Below, piece by piece: positions 32,035 through 39,407 of a stretch of DNA of 64,000 nucleotides. The position numbers and the translations under genes are program-made. The notes below the pieces were generated by a model. It saw only the letters and a program-made list of their open reading frames with translations. It made no database searches and had not been told where the DNA came from. The DNA is from Rosettibacter firmus (lineage in GTDB: Bacteria; Bacteroidota; Ignavibacteria; Ignavibacteriales; Melioribacteraceae), in the NCBI RefSeq assembly GCF_036860695.1, contig NZ_JAYKGJ010000001.1, positions 1,364,001-1,428,000 on the forward strand, in the 5' to 3' direction. Position 1 is the first letter of the stretch, and each line of letters begins with the position of its first letter.

Positions 32035-32595
32035 TCAATCCTGCCTGTCGGCAGACAGGGCTTCTATTATCTTCTTCTTTATCTTCTCAATATCCTGATT
32101 ATTTAATTGCATAAATGGTCTTGCCGGTATCCTGATCGAACTCATCTTATTGCTTCCAGCCTTATATTGCAGTTGACTTTTAGTCAACGGATTTAAATTT
32201 ATTTTTCTCTTGAGATAGGTTTTCAAAGTACTTCTATGTATCACTCCGCCATAATTCTGTATTGCAGCATAAATTAAATTTGTGCTTACCTGTGCATAAT
32301 CTTCACCATAGCTGCTAATAATACTTCTTTTTAACTGTCCTGTCTTCTGTAATATTTTCCCAGGCCAATAACCTTTCTTTTCACGCTGTTTAATTGTCTG
32401 ATGCGATAGTCTCTGCCAGGGCTTCCCGATTCTGCTGCCTTCAGTCTCAAAATTTTTCAGAACTGCAGAACGCATTGTTTCTGCAATAGCTACCATTAAT
32501 TTGCTTTTGTTTGAAAGTTTATTCTTAAGTAATTCAATTATTTCAGGAGATTTAAATTCATTATTCATTTTCATCCTTATATTTATTTTCTTCAA
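32035..32595 (-). CDS. Phage virion morphogenesis protein
   Basis: 186 residues of the tail-completion family (P2 gpS / Mu gp31). Features are FETEGSRIGKPWQRLSHQT, QREKKGYWPGKILQKTGQL, KRSIISSYGEDYAQVSTNLI and YAAIQNYGGVIH. It helps join head and tail. Unusually it is at the end of the early block, on the other strand from the rest of the structural genes. The C-terminus SADRQD is encoded by a palindromic word (CCTGTC-GGCA-GACAGG, 32044-32059), which supplies the last codons. Confidence 0.82.
   Translation of the reverse strand: MKKINIRMKMNNEFKSPEIIELLKNKLSNKSKLMVAIAETMRSAVLKNFETEGSRIGKPWQRLSHQTIKQREKKGYWPGKILQKTGQLKRSIISSYGEDYAQVSTNLIYAAIQNYGGVIHRSTLKTYLKRKINLNPLTKSQLQYKAGSNKMSSIRIPARPFMQLNNQDIEKIKKKIIEALSADRQD
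32044..32059. repeat. Palindrome at the 3' end of the virion morphogenesis gene
   Basis: CCTGTC-GGCA-GACAGG overlapped by CTGCC-TGT-CGGCAG. Encodes the terminal ADRQD. Similar CTGCC/GGCAG palindromes that create SADRQ or GRQ endings are known to me from Bacteroidota and candidate-phyla proteins, but I cannot search here. Confidence 0.5.
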
Positions 32596-32770
32596 AAAAT
32601 CTTTTTACTTCTCTTACTAATTCTTCAGTTATTAATTTTCTATAATAACTTCGTGAATCTTTTGGATCCAAACTTACTTCCATTGATAATTCATATCTTT
32701 TATATGAATGCCATGGATCATCAGTATGTCTTGTTTCTCCATATGTTACTATAATTTTTTCAATTTTCAT
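32561..32770 (-). CDS. Small early phage protein
   Basis: 69 residues, MKIEKIIVTYGETRHTDDPW..., with a charged C-terminal helix (YYRKLITEELVREVKRFFEE). No family recognised. It overlaps the virion morphogenesis start by 35 bp and is 3 bp after the Mor-like gene. Confidence 0.55.
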   Translation of the reverse strand: MKIEKIIVTYGETRHTDDPWHSYKRYELSMEVSLDPKDSRSYYRKLITEELVREVKRFFEENKYKDENE

Positions 32771-32773
32771 TTT

Positions 32774-33076
32774 TTACTCCTTTTCAAATAAATCCTGTTG
32801 TTCTTTTAATATAATTTTTTGCTCAGCAACTTTATAAATAAGTCTTTCACTTACACCAAGCAATCTTGCAAGTTCTTTTTCATTTTTATATCCAAAATAC
32901 TTTCTTATATATTCTTGTTTCATTTCCATTAGAGGTTTCTCGCTAAAATATATACTTGTTTTGCCAAAATAATTATAAAGTTCTATAAATTTATCGATAC
33001 CAATAATTTCTTCAAGCAATTTTAAATCACCTTGAAGAAATTTCTTATAATCTATTTCTTTGAACCATTCGTTCAT
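32774..33076 (-). CDS. Mor-like transcription activator
   Basis: 100 residues. The pattern LLEEIIGIDKFIELYNYFGK, TSIYFSEKPLMEMKQEYIRK and KNEKELARLLGVSERLIYKV matches the Mor/C family: a dimerisation part, a short beta segment (TSIYF) and a C-terminal helix-turn-helix (ELARLLGVSERLIY). In Mu, Mor and C switch on middle and late promoters. Here it is the obvious candidate to activate the divergent late promoters at 24.5 kb. Overlaps gemA by 4 bp. Confidence 0.82.
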   Translation of the reverse strand: MNEWFKEIDYKKFLQGDLKLLEEIIGIDKFIELYNYFGKTSIYFSEKPLMEMKQEYIRKYFGYKNEKELARLLGVSERLIYKVAEQKIILKEQQDLFEKE

Positions 33077-33510
33077 AAATTCTCAATTGCTTTTTTAATT
33101 TTTCTCACATCATTCATCATTAGCCACTCAATTCTATCAATTCCTGTTATTCTTTTACAAAACTTTCTAAATGCATCCTCTGTTTTATTTTCAACTCTCG
33201 GCGATGTCATCCACATCGCCTCAAGCATTCTCAGTTGTTTAGGCGTTGCATAGTGCTGCTTCAGTTTTTCATTCCATCTTATTCCAAGTTCATCATATTT
33301 CTTATATTTTTTCTTTTCTTTATATTCCAAATATTGTGGCAATAGTTTAACAAGTTTTTTTATTAAGTCTGATGCCTGCTCATAACTTAAATCCTTACTG
33401 GTAGTAACTCCATAACTTCCCAACGCAGCACTATATTCTTCGTCAGATAATTTTAACTGGCTTTTTAATGCGTGTATCTTAGCTATTTGAGCTTTATTTA
33501 TTTCCATCAC
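33073..33510 (-). CDS. GemA-like regulator (Mu gp16, DUF1018)
   Basis: 145 residues. INKAQIAKIHALKSQLKLSD, then YGVTTSKDLSYEQASDLIKK and a C-terminal ATPKQLRMLEAMW and FCKRITGIDRIEWL fit GemA. It modulates host gene expression and DNA topology in Mu. It overlaps the winged-helix gene upstream by 17 bp. An 8-bp GC-rich palindrome at 33200-33220 is within it but encodes conserved residues, so it is probably incidental. Confidence 0.85.
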   Translation of the reverse strand: MMEINKAQIAKIHALKSQLKLSDEEYSAALGSYGVTTSKDLSYEQASDLIKKLVKLLPQYLEYKEKKKYKKYDELGIRWNEKLKQHYATPKQLRMLEAMWMTSPRVENKTEDAFRKFCKRITGIDRIEWLMMNDVRKIKKAIENL

Positions 33511-33811
33511 TAAATAATTTTAATTGTGGATCAATTCTCGTTACCTTCCAGAGGCTTACTGCCTTGCCGCTTTTTGGACTCCGCCCAATATCATAAAAAT
33601 ATACAAGCCCCATTTCTCGCAACTCCTTAACCCTCGGTGTAATCTGGTGCGGATAAACATTCAGAGTTATTGCTATAAATTCTGTAGAGCAGGGACCATA
33701 TCTCTTGATAATATCATAAACTTTCTTCTGCATATTACCAAGCTTATCCAGCTGCTCTACATAAGCAATATCTCTTATCTTTTCACTTAAATATCCTTCT
33801 CTCGTTTTCAT
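33494..33811 (-). CDS. Winged-helix DNA-binding protein, early phage
   Basis: 105 residues. LGNMQKKVYDIIKRYGPCST, EFIAITLNVYPHQITPRVKE and LREMGLVYFYDIGRSPKSGK form a MarR-like winged helix with a wing and basic tip. It is placed before gemA in the early operon and probably regulates phage genes. It is not a known Mu gene. Confidence 0.68.
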   Translation of the reverse strand: MKTREGYLSEKIRDIAYVEQLDKLGNMQKKVYDIIKRYGPCSTEFIAITLNVYPHQITPRVKELREMGLVYFYDIGRSPKSGKAVSLWKVTRIDPQLKLFSDGNK

Positions 33812-34053
33812 TTGTTGTAATTAAATAAATAATGATTTTTATATTCTTTTAGCGAAAAATATTTGTCCCTATTTTTTATCTTATACATCTTTTTCTTTTT
33901 CTTTTTCTTTTTATCCCATAATTCTATGCCATATCTTTTAATTTTCGAATAAATTGCCATATGAGATTTACCAGTCATTTTGATTATTTCATCTCTTGTT
34001 ACAATTTTTTTTCTATAAAGCTCAAGCAATTCTTTCCCTATCGCTTTCCCCAT
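33808..34053 (-). CDS. Small HTH protein with poly-Lys tract
   Basis: 81 residues. KKIVTRDEIIKMTGKSHMAI is a helix-turn-helix, followed by a run of eight lysines (from repeated AAAAAG) and a basic, aromatic tail. It probably binds DNA; the Lys tract is slippage-prone. It overlaps both neighbours by a few bases. Confidence 0.6.
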   Translation of the reverse strand: MGKAIGKELLELYRKKIVTRDEIIKMTGKSHMAIYSKIKRYGIELWDKKKKKKKKMYKIKNRDKYFSLKEYKNHYLFNYNK

Positions 34054-34223
34054 TTTTCACCTACCTTAAAAAAATATCTTTGTTCATCTAAATCGTCTAT
34101 TATATGCATTCTATATTTTTGTGCCTTAAATTGTTGTTTTATATCCTGTAATGTCACTTTTATTGCCTTTAAAAATGTTCTATATGCTAATCTCCAGTGA
34201 GATTTTACTGAGAGTGATAACAT
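34038..34223 (-). CDS. Small early phage protein, basic
   Basis: 61 residues, MLSLSVKSHWRLAYRTFLKA..., basic and helical, then an acidic IIDDLDEQRYFF. No family recognised. Overlaps the next gene by 16 bp. Confidence 0.5.
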   Translation of the reverse strand: MLSLSVKSHWRLAYRTFLKAIKVTLQDIKQQFKAQKYRMHIIDDLDEQRYFFKVGEKWGKR

Positions 34224-34224
34224 T

Positions 34225-34602
34225 TTAACCTCCTATTGCAAAATATTTTTTGTAATCTTTTACCGTAGCAAGCACTTCTTCCTTGCTGCTTCTTGGTATC
34301 TGCGCATCAAATGTTTCTTTTTCATTGATTATTACATCTCCTCTCTGTTCTGCTTCTTTCTTGATCTCATTAATCTTGTCTCTCAATTCTTTTAATTGCA
34401 CTTCAACAAATTCATCGAACTTCTTCTCAACTTTTTTTGTAAGATGAAACTCAACACCATCATAATCTGCTTTGCCTTCTGGGTATTTCTTTAATTCCCT
34501 TAGTGCAAGTGGATGTAAATCTTTTAAGATCTCTTCAAATGCTTTATACATTTTGTAATACTTGGCATAAGCTTTTAAAAATTTCATTTTATTCATCCTC
34601 AA
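34225..34602 (-). CDS. Early phage protein of unknown function
   Basis: Up to 125 residues, helical and highly charged. KADYDGVEFHLTKKVEKKFD and a central coiled coil (LKELRDKINEIKKEAEQRGD) are visible, and the end reads KDYKKYFAIGG. The start is uncertain: ATGs at 34596 and 34587 are both plausible, the former overlapping the stop of the small membrane gene upstream. Position resembles the uncharacterised genes between B and gemA in Mu. Confidence 0.6.
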   Translation of the reverse strand: MRMNKMKFLKAYAKYYKMYKAFEEILKDLHPLALRELKKYPEGKADYDGVEFHLTKKVEKKFDEFVEVQLKELRDKINEIKKEAEQRGDVIINEKETFDAQIPRSSKEEVLATVKDYKKYFAIGG

Positions 34603-34690
34603 ATTTCTTTATTGCGAAATATGTAATTACTGCAATCCCTATAGCGCCAAATATAAACCCCATTATGAATGCGAAAAATAATTCGTACAT
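34589..34690 (-). CDS. 33-residue membrane protein
   Basis: ATG at 34690 after AAGGAGAATAAT, an excellent ribosome site. The sequence begins MYELFFAFIMGFIFGAIGIA, followed by VITYFAIKKFEDE and a stop. One membrane helix with a Gly-rich face. It ends inside the start of the next gene (GATGAATAA overlap). Likely a real small phage membrane protein, function unknown. Confidence 0.6.
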   Translation of the reverse strand: MYELFFAFIMGFIFGAIGIAVITYFAIKKFEDE

Positions 34691-34691
34691 A

Positions 34692-34928
34692 TTATTCTCC
34701 TTGTTTATTTAAATATTCTTTATGAACCATTTCAGCTATTTTGCTTTTGTACCCATTTAGAAAAATAAAAAGTTCGAGTTCATCTTTATAATCAATCATT
34801 GCTTTATCTTTTAGCATTATTCTGTTATAAAGTAATGTGCTGTATTTATCTATTGCTTCGAATGCATTGTCTGATTCGGGGAACATATCTAATAGAAGTT
34901 TACCTAATATTTTTGCCGTTATTTCCAC
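34692..34928 (-). CDS. Small early phage protein
   Basis: 78 residues, helical, MEITAKILGKLLLDMFPESD..., ending EMVHKEYLNKQGE. No family recognised. It is the translational predecessor of the small membrane protein (1-bp gap). Confidence 0.55.
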   Translation of the reverse strand: MEITAKILGKLLLDMFPESDNAFEAIDKYSTLLYNRIMLKDKAMIDYKDELELFIFLNGYKSKIAEMVHKEYLNKQGE

Positions 34929-35157
34929 TATTCCTCCTTATTGGATAAATTGTAACTATACATTTATTCTTTACTATGTATTCTATCATTAAATTATCAT
35001 CACGAAATAATATCCCATTCTTATTGTCACTTATATAACGAGCTTGTTTAAATATTTCTTTTATCTGATTTATAATTTGCTTTTCATCTATTGCCTCATT
35101 CAATAATATTCTGTTTTTATATGCTTTAATTGCATGATTTGATATTCTTATCTTCAT
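34900..35157 (-). CDS. Early phage protein of unknown function
   Basis: 85 residues. MKIRISNHAIKAYKNRILLN and a beta-strand half (DNLMIEYIVKNKCIVTIYPI) suggest a small alpha/beta fold. A RelE-like resemblance is weak and no antitoxin partner is adjacent. Its ATG overlaps the MuB-like stop by 4 bp. Confidence 0.55.
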   Translation of the reverse strand: MKIRISNHAIKAYKNRILLNEAIDEKQIINQIKEIFKQARYISDNKNGILFRDDNLMIEYIVKNKCIVTIYPIRRNSGNNGKNIR

Positions 35158-36074
35158 AACATCAACACCTCCGCAGCAGATTTAACCAATTTATCTGTAA
35201 TTTCTTTCTTACTGGTTCTTGCTGCCCTTGATGTTCTTAAAATTAATTTTTCAAGCTTTCTTCCATTGCCTTTCGAAAGCTCATAAAAGGTTTTATAAAC
35301 GCCGTTTGTTGATGGAAATACTGTCTGAATTATTAACTTTGCATCGCTTTCACTCCAGTCTTCAAGCTGCGTCACTATCCCTACACGGCTATATAATTGC
35401 TTGAATTCACCTCGTTTACCTCTTAGATTTGCAATCAATCTCGGTAAACCAATTAGCAATATTCCAACATTTGCTTTATCATAAAGTCTGCGGACCATAT
35501 CCAATGCTCTGTAAGGTAAATTTTCAGCTTCATCAATGATTATAAGTCTATTACTATCCTTCAGCTTCTCGCAACAATCTGTAAATAAATCATATATTCC
35601 ACCATTACCATCCATTCCAAGCTTCTTATGAAGTTCTCGGAAGAAAACTTTTGTAGTATAACTTAAATCAGCTTCTATTAGTACTACGTCTGGATTTTGC
35701 TTTGCATATTCCTTTGCTGCTTTTGTTTTACCCGTGCCGGCCTCTCCTATTACTACTCCAATCTCTTGATCCAGGTGTGCAATCTTTGCTGTTTGGAATA
35801 GCAATTCTGCATTAGTAATTGGGCAAAATGGAATCATCTCTTTGGGCATTGCCTCAATTTCTTCCTGTCGCATAAGAAATGAAGCAATTGCCCATTCAAG
35901 TTTTTGTACATCACCCGGATATTTACCTTGAAGATATGTTGAGATGACGCTGGCACTGTAGCCGATTTGCTTCGCAATTCTATTTATCGAAACTTCTTTT
36001 CGTTCGATATAATCACGAAGCTTATTTAAAATATTTCCTTCCATCATAGGAAGATTTTCATTATTTTTGTTCAT
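35154..36074 (-). CDS. MuB-like AAA+ transposition ATPase
   Basis: 306 residues from the ATG at 36074, chosen because GGAG lies 5 nt upstream and the length fits MuB (312). A longer frame to 36164 would run through a large hairpin. MuB binds target DNA and delivers it to MuA. The N-terminal domain is a helix-turn-helix (VSINRIAKQIGYSASVISTY), then the AAA+ core: Walker A GEAGTGKT, Walker B NRLIIIDEAEN, sensor GILLIGLPRLIANLRGKRGE. Directly downstream of a small unknown protein and the transposase. Confidence 0.9.
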   Translation of the reverse strand: MNKNNENLPMMEGNILNKLRDYIERKEVSINRIAKQIGYSASVISTYLQGKYPGDVQKLEWAIASFLMRQEEIEAMPKEMIPFCPITNAELLFQTAKIAHLDQEIGVVIGEAGTGKTKAAKEYAKQNPDVVLIEADLSYTTKVFFRELHKKLGMDGNGGIYDLFTDCCEKLKDSNRLIIIDEAENLPYRALDMVRRLYDKANVGILLIGLPRLIANLRGKRGEFKQLYSRVGIVTQLEDWSESDAKLIIQTVFPSTNGVYKTFYELSKGNGRKLEKLILRTSRAARTSKKEITDKLVKSAAEVLML

Positions 36075-36110
36075 GTTAACTCCATTTTTGTTAACGTTAT
36101 TGTTTTTTTC

Positions 36111-36139
36111 ACTCCGCAAGTCTCGTCTACTTGCGGAGT
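36111..36139. repeat. Large hairpin upstream of the MuB-like gene
   Basis: ACTCCGCAAG-N9-CTTGCGGAGT, a perfect 10-bp stem. It lies between the preceding stop and the proposed MuB start, with GTTAAC repeated at 36076 and 36091 nearby. There is no T run, so it is not a standard terminator; it fits the palindromic-word class or an mRNA control element. Confidence 0.6.
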
Positions 36140-36144
36140 TATTA

Positions 36145-36429
36145 TCAAAATATATTTTCATCAAGTTCGATTTTCTGTAAAATCCTCTCAGCTTCTTCTA
36201 TTTCTCTCAATCTGTAATTAAGCTTATTATTTAATATTTCCTTTGCTTTTTCTATTTTAGAAGAGTCTATCGTTTCAATTTCACATTTTTTATCTACAAA
36301 ATCTTTTATTTTCTTATAAACATCCGCTACTTTTTCGCTTTCTTCTATCTCTACCTGTAATTCAATTCGTACATGCTCGTAATTACCTTTGTTGACTAAA
36401 CGACCATAAGAAATTAATTTAGGTTTCAT
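36145..36429 (-). CDS. Coiled-coil protein between transposase and MuB-like genes
   Basis: 94 residues, with a start after AAGGAGAAATAAA. MKPKLISYGRLVNKGNYEHV leads into a beta strand segment (RIELQVEIEESEKV), then a long charged helix to the end. Not recognised. A gene of this kind between A and B is not part of Mu itself, so it may be specific to this phage group. Confidence 0.6.
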   Translation of the reverse strand: MKPKLISYGRLVNKGNYEHVRIELQVEIEESEKVADVYKKIKDFVDKKCEIETIDSSKIEKAKEILNNKLNYRLREIEEAERILQKIELDENIF

Positions 36430-36453
36430 TTTATTTCTCCTTTTTGTTTATAA

Positions 36454-38607
36454 TTATCCTTTTTTTAACAATGCCTCAATGGGATTGCTGTAAATCTTCG
36501 ACTCAATCCCGCACAATTTCATATATTCCTTAAATGCATTTTTCTTCTTTGGCTGCTTTTTCTCTTCTTTCTTTGGCATTTCAAAAACATCAACTTGCTT
36601 TTTAGGTATCAATTCATTACCTAATTTTACAATCTCCTTAAATTGCTCCATAGTCTCATTCTTCATCTGCTGTTTTTTCCTCAATGCTTCCTGCAGCAGT
36701 ACAATATCCTCATCCTTCCCCAGCAGCCTTGCTGCCGGATGATAACGATAATCATCCTTACTTGCCGTAAATAAAAATCTCTCTTTTTCATCAAGAACTA
36801 TAATTTCTTTATCGTCCCAAATGTCATATTTAATCACTACCCGGCTCCCGATTATCCTCGGCATTTCTTCATTGTAATAATAATTCCCTCTAAATCTTAT
36901 TCCATTCTTACCTATTGTCCTCGTCTCATCACTTAGCATTAAATAGTTAAGTTCTTGCTTGCTTATCAATCTGCCTTTCAATCGCTCCGGCTCACTCTTT
37001 ATTTTATTAACGCTGTGCATAAATACCTCAGCCGGACATAATCCCTTATATTGCCCGTCCTGGTGTGGCTGTTCTGCATATTCTTTAATAAATTCTTCAA
37101 GAGTAGCAGCCAAACTATCAACATGAATCGGAGTATTATCAAAAAGTCTCTGGTGGAGCTTCTCATTTCTCATAAGCATTGCAGGTTTACCGGCAATATT
37201 GGTCCCAGTATATGCAGGTAAACGTCTCTCAAATTCTCCAAGCGTCTTAAACCATCTTTCAATTGTCTTCGATTGCCCGTGATAAGGCGTTGCATACATC
37301 GTTTCAATGCCAAGTTTTCCAAATAATCCCGGCACTATTGAATCCCTGAAATCCTTAATCCCTCTGAAATATTTAGCTCTGAAAGCCCGTCCATTATCCA
37401 GATAAGCAATCCTCGGAATGTAACCGAAGCTTCCAGCTTCGGAATTATTCCCAAAAAACCTTCCCAGCAGCAATATCGTTCTTCTCAGTGCACTCGCAAT
37501 CGTCAGCACATTCTCAGTCGGCATTATTTCCCAGCCAAGTGGCATTGAAGACTTAAAATCAAAAAACATTATCAGCGTCATCCTCTGCGATCTGCCGGTA
37601 AGTGGATTTATCACCATTACATTAAGCGTATGACCATCAGCTACAACTATGTCACCGACTTCCACACGGTCCTTATCACGCAAAATATCTTTCATTATTT
37701 TATCATTGAATGCCTTCATTCCATACCTTCCAAGCGTCCATAGATCTATGTTTCTTTTTGTCCATTCCTGGATAAATCTTCTGTAAGTAATATCGCTTTT
37801 TATTGCAATTCCACGATTCAAAAATTCCTGTTTAGCTCTCTTAATTATTTCACTTATTAATGGGCGATTCGGATTAAGTAACATTGGTATAATCACCTCT
37901 GCTTCTTTGTTTGAAATGGTTCTTGCGGCGGGCTTTAACTTTTTCTCAAATATACTTATGTCCCAATTATTATCTATTAATGTCTTGTACCAGCGGTAAA
38001 CTGATCTCATACTTATTTTTCCAACACTCTCGAGCAATTTCGGGTAACTTCCCTGGTTAAAACTATTAACAAACTTTTCAACTGCAATTGTCTTCTTATC
38101 CGCCTTTAATATTACCTCATCCAGTAGCTTGCATATCTGGTACTTTGCCAATGCCTCATCTGTTGTTATTGTATTGACAGAGCTTGCTCTGTCCGTCCCA
38201 TCCGATATAATTTCGCTTGAATTTTCCGAAAGCTCCTGTATCCACCCCAAAATCTTCTCACACTTATCCCAATCACCAATAGAATTATAGTAATTAAACA
38301 TACTTTCCAGGGCAATTTCATATCCAAAACCACCATTCATCTTCACCTTACGTGTGACAAAATGTCCTTTGGAAACGTGTTTTCTTAAAGCTTGCTGAGA
38401 TATACCTAAGTGGTTGCGACCTTCAAGAGTGCTTATCCATTTAACTGATTGCTGTAAGTTCTTATTTTCTATTATTTTATCATTGGTAACAACCATATTT
38501 GTTTCGGTTGCGACCTTGGTTGCGACCTTCCCCTCAAAGGTCGCAACCGCATCGGCTGAATTTTCATTGATATTATTACTGCAATTTTCAGCAAAAGGGT
38601 CCTTCAT
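36454..38607 (-). CDS. MuA-like DDE transposase
   Basis: 717 residues from the ATG at 38607, which overlaps the previous stop (ATGA) and follows GGAG; a frame opening 39 bp earlier is less likely. It cuts and joins the phage ends. Order: winged-helix end-binding domains (GISQQALRKHVSKGHFVTRK and others), then the RNase H-like core with VVADGH (Asp324), YLDNGRAF (Asp404) and SKTIERWF (Glu450), a DDE triad spaced as in MuA, then the C-terminal barrel and a Lys-rich MuB-contact tail. Palindromic words are embedded at 37424-37442 (SEAGSF) and 38176-38193 (DRASSV). Repeats of GGTTGCGACCTT lie near the 5' end. Confidence 0.93.
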   Translation of the reverse strand: MKDPFAENCSNNINENSADAVATFEGKVATKVATETNMVVTNDKIIENKNLQQSVKWISTLEGRNHLGISQQALRKHVSKGHFVTRKVKMNGGFGYEIALESMFNYYNSIGDWDKCEKILGWIQELSENSSEIISDGTDRASSVNTITTDEALAKYQICKLLDEVILKADKKTIAVEKFVNSFNQGSYPKLLESVGKISMRSVYRWYKTLIDNNWDISIFEKKLKPAARTISNKEAEVIIPMLLNPNRPLISEIIKRAKQEFLNRGIAIKSDITYRRFIQEWTKRNIDLWTLGRYGMKAFNDKIMKDILRDKDRVEVGDIVVADGHTLNVMVINPLTGRSQRMTLIMFFDFKSSMPLGWEIMPTENVLTIASALRRTILLLGRFFGNNSEAGSFGYIPRIAYLDNGRAFRAKYFRGIKDFRDSIVPGLFGKLGIETMYATPYHGQSKTIERWFKTLGEFERRLPAYTGTNIAGKPAMLMRNEKLHQRLFDNTPIHVDSLAATLEEFIKEYAEQPHQDGQYKGLCPAEVFMHSVNKIKSEPERLKGRLISKQELNYLMLSDETRTIGKNGIRFRGNYYYNEEMPRIIGSRVVIKYDIWDDKEIIVLDEKERFLFTASKDDYRYHPAARLLGKDEDIVLLQEALRKKQQMKNETMEQFKEIVKLGNELIPKKQVDVFEMPKKEEKKQPKKKNAFKEYMKLCGIESKIYSNPIEALLKKG
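37424..37442. repeat. CGAAGCTTCCAGCTTCG palindrome in the transposase gene
   Basis: CCGAAGCT-TCC-AGCTTCGG, sharing all 17 inner bases with the portal-gene copy at 30344. It lies between the first and second catalytic Asp motifs, in a loop (NNSEAGSFGYI), so insertion there is tolerated. Confidence 0.85.
38176..38193. repeat. GACAGAGC-TT-GCTCTGTC palindrome in the transposase gene
   Basis: 8-bp stem with a 2-nt loop, encoding DRASSV on the gene's strand, in the linker after the N-terminal DNA-binding region. Single copy in the window. Confidence 0.55.
38412..38548. repeat. GGTTGCGACCTT repeats at the 5' end of the transposase gene
   Basis: Three direct copies (38412, 38506 and 38518, the last two in tandem) and one inverted copy (38537-38548). 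The tandem copy and the inverted one can fold into a 12-bp stem with a 7-nt loop. On the protein they encode VAT repeats (KVATKVATETN). Confidence 0.8.
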
Positions 38608-39071
38608 AACTCCAGCTCCATTTGTCCCTGATAATGTTTGTTGCAATATTTTTTTGCCTCTGCAGACTTTGTCATAACCAACTGCAAAGCTTCTATTACT
38701 TCATTATAGTGGTTTTCGGTTGGCTTATCGAGGAATTTCTTCAGGCATCTAACCGCCAGCGTCGTTGCATCCTGGTAATCAGCCACTAATTCTGTCCCCT
38801 CCGTCTTTGGTATCCTTACCTTTGGCTCTTTAACCAGCAAAAACCCACAAATCCACGCAATTTTTTCCAAAATCGCATAATTTCCGGTTGCTTTCATTAG
38901 TGGAATTAAATAATCAAGTGGGAATTTCACTCCGCTTTCTTCCAGCGGAAGACCTGCTCTATATAGGTAATTGCTGCTTATTCCTATCTCATCAGCAATT
39001 TGTTCTACAGACTTTTTATTCCGGTGAATAGTTTCATAAAGAATTGTTTTAATAGATTTACTTTGTGCCAT
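38604..39071 (-). CDS. CII-like phage regulator
   Basis: 155 residues from ATG at 39071 (MAQSKSIKTILYETIH), with GGGAAG upstream; a frame start at 39113 would add 14 residues. The N-terminus has RNKKSVEQIADEIGISSNYL, a helix-turn-helix, and the body matches phage regulatory proteins of the CII/CP76 type (PLDYLIPLMKATGNYAILEK). It probably regulates early transcription. Its stop overlaps the transposase ATG, suggesting coupled translation. Confidence 0.75.
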   Translation of the reverse strand: MAQSKSIKTILYETIHRNKKSVEQIADEIGISSNYLYRAGLPLEESGVKFPLDYLIPLMKATGNYAILEKIAWICGFLLVKEPKVRIPKTEGTELVADYQDATTLAVRCLKKFLDKPTENHYNEVIEALQLVMTKSAEAKKYCNKHYQGQMELEL

Positions 39072-39136
39072 TAAAAACTTCCCGGATAATTTTAATTGTT
39101 TATCATTGTACAATTATTTAATTTAGAACAAACAAA

Positions 39137-39180
39137 AAATGCCGCTTAAAGAGCTTTTAATAAGCTCTTAAGCAGCATTT
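39137..39180 (-). terminator. Hairpin after the Ner-like gene (terminator/attenuator)
   Basis: About 18 bp of stem: AAATGCCGCTTAAAGAGCTT (39137-39156) pairs with AAGCTCTTAAGCAGCATTT (39162-39180) with two imperfections. On the minus strand six T follow. It sits between the first early gene and the rest of the operon, so it should cut transposase expression unless read through. Confidence 0.8.
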
Positions 39181-39344
39181 TTTACAATTTCTATAATTTT
39201 AGCGAGTAATTTATCGTTCTTTCTTTTACCTGAAAGCACTAATGAGATCATTGCTTCGCTATAACCAGTGCGTCTTGCTATTTCCGCCTGGTTAATTAAC
39301 TTACGATCAAGTTTTAATTTTAATGGCTGCTTTTCGTCAGTCAT
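39168..39344 (-). CDS. Ner/Cro-like HTH regulator
   Basis: 58 residues, first gene of the early operon. MTDEKQPLKLKLDRKLINQA and EIARRTGYSEAMISLVLSGK form a helix-turn-helix, then a basic helix to the end (IIEIVKNAA). In Mu the same place holds Ner, a small negative regulator of early transcription. The stop codon lies in the hairpin that follows. The ribosome site is weak. Confidence 0.8.
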   Translation of the reverse strand: MTDEKQPLKLKLDRKLINQAEIARRTGYSEAMISLVLSGKRKNDKLLAKIIEIVKNAA

Positions 39345-39378
39345 TTTTTTATTAAAAATTATTAAAGGTTTCTTTACA

Positions 39379-39407
39379 AATATAGGTAATTACCTAATTC
39401 TTGTCAA
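39379..39407 (-). promoter_or_regulatory. Early promoter
   Basis: On the minus strand TTGACA (39407-39402), a 17-bp spacer, then TATATT (39384-39379), close to the sigma70 consensus. The spacer is filled by an operator palindrome. It reads towards the Ner-like gene, whose ATG is 35 bp further on. Confidence 0.85.

Noticed and set aside
33885-33910. Poly-lysine tract in the small HTH gene as a sign of frameshifted pseudogene
   Set aside because: The reading frame stays open on both sides and overlaps its neighbours normally; it is noted only as slippage-prone.
34900-35157. RelE-like toxin with a partner antitoxin
   Set aside because: Similarity is weak, catalytic residues cannot be identified, and the neighbours are an ATPase and a helical protein rather than an antitoxin.
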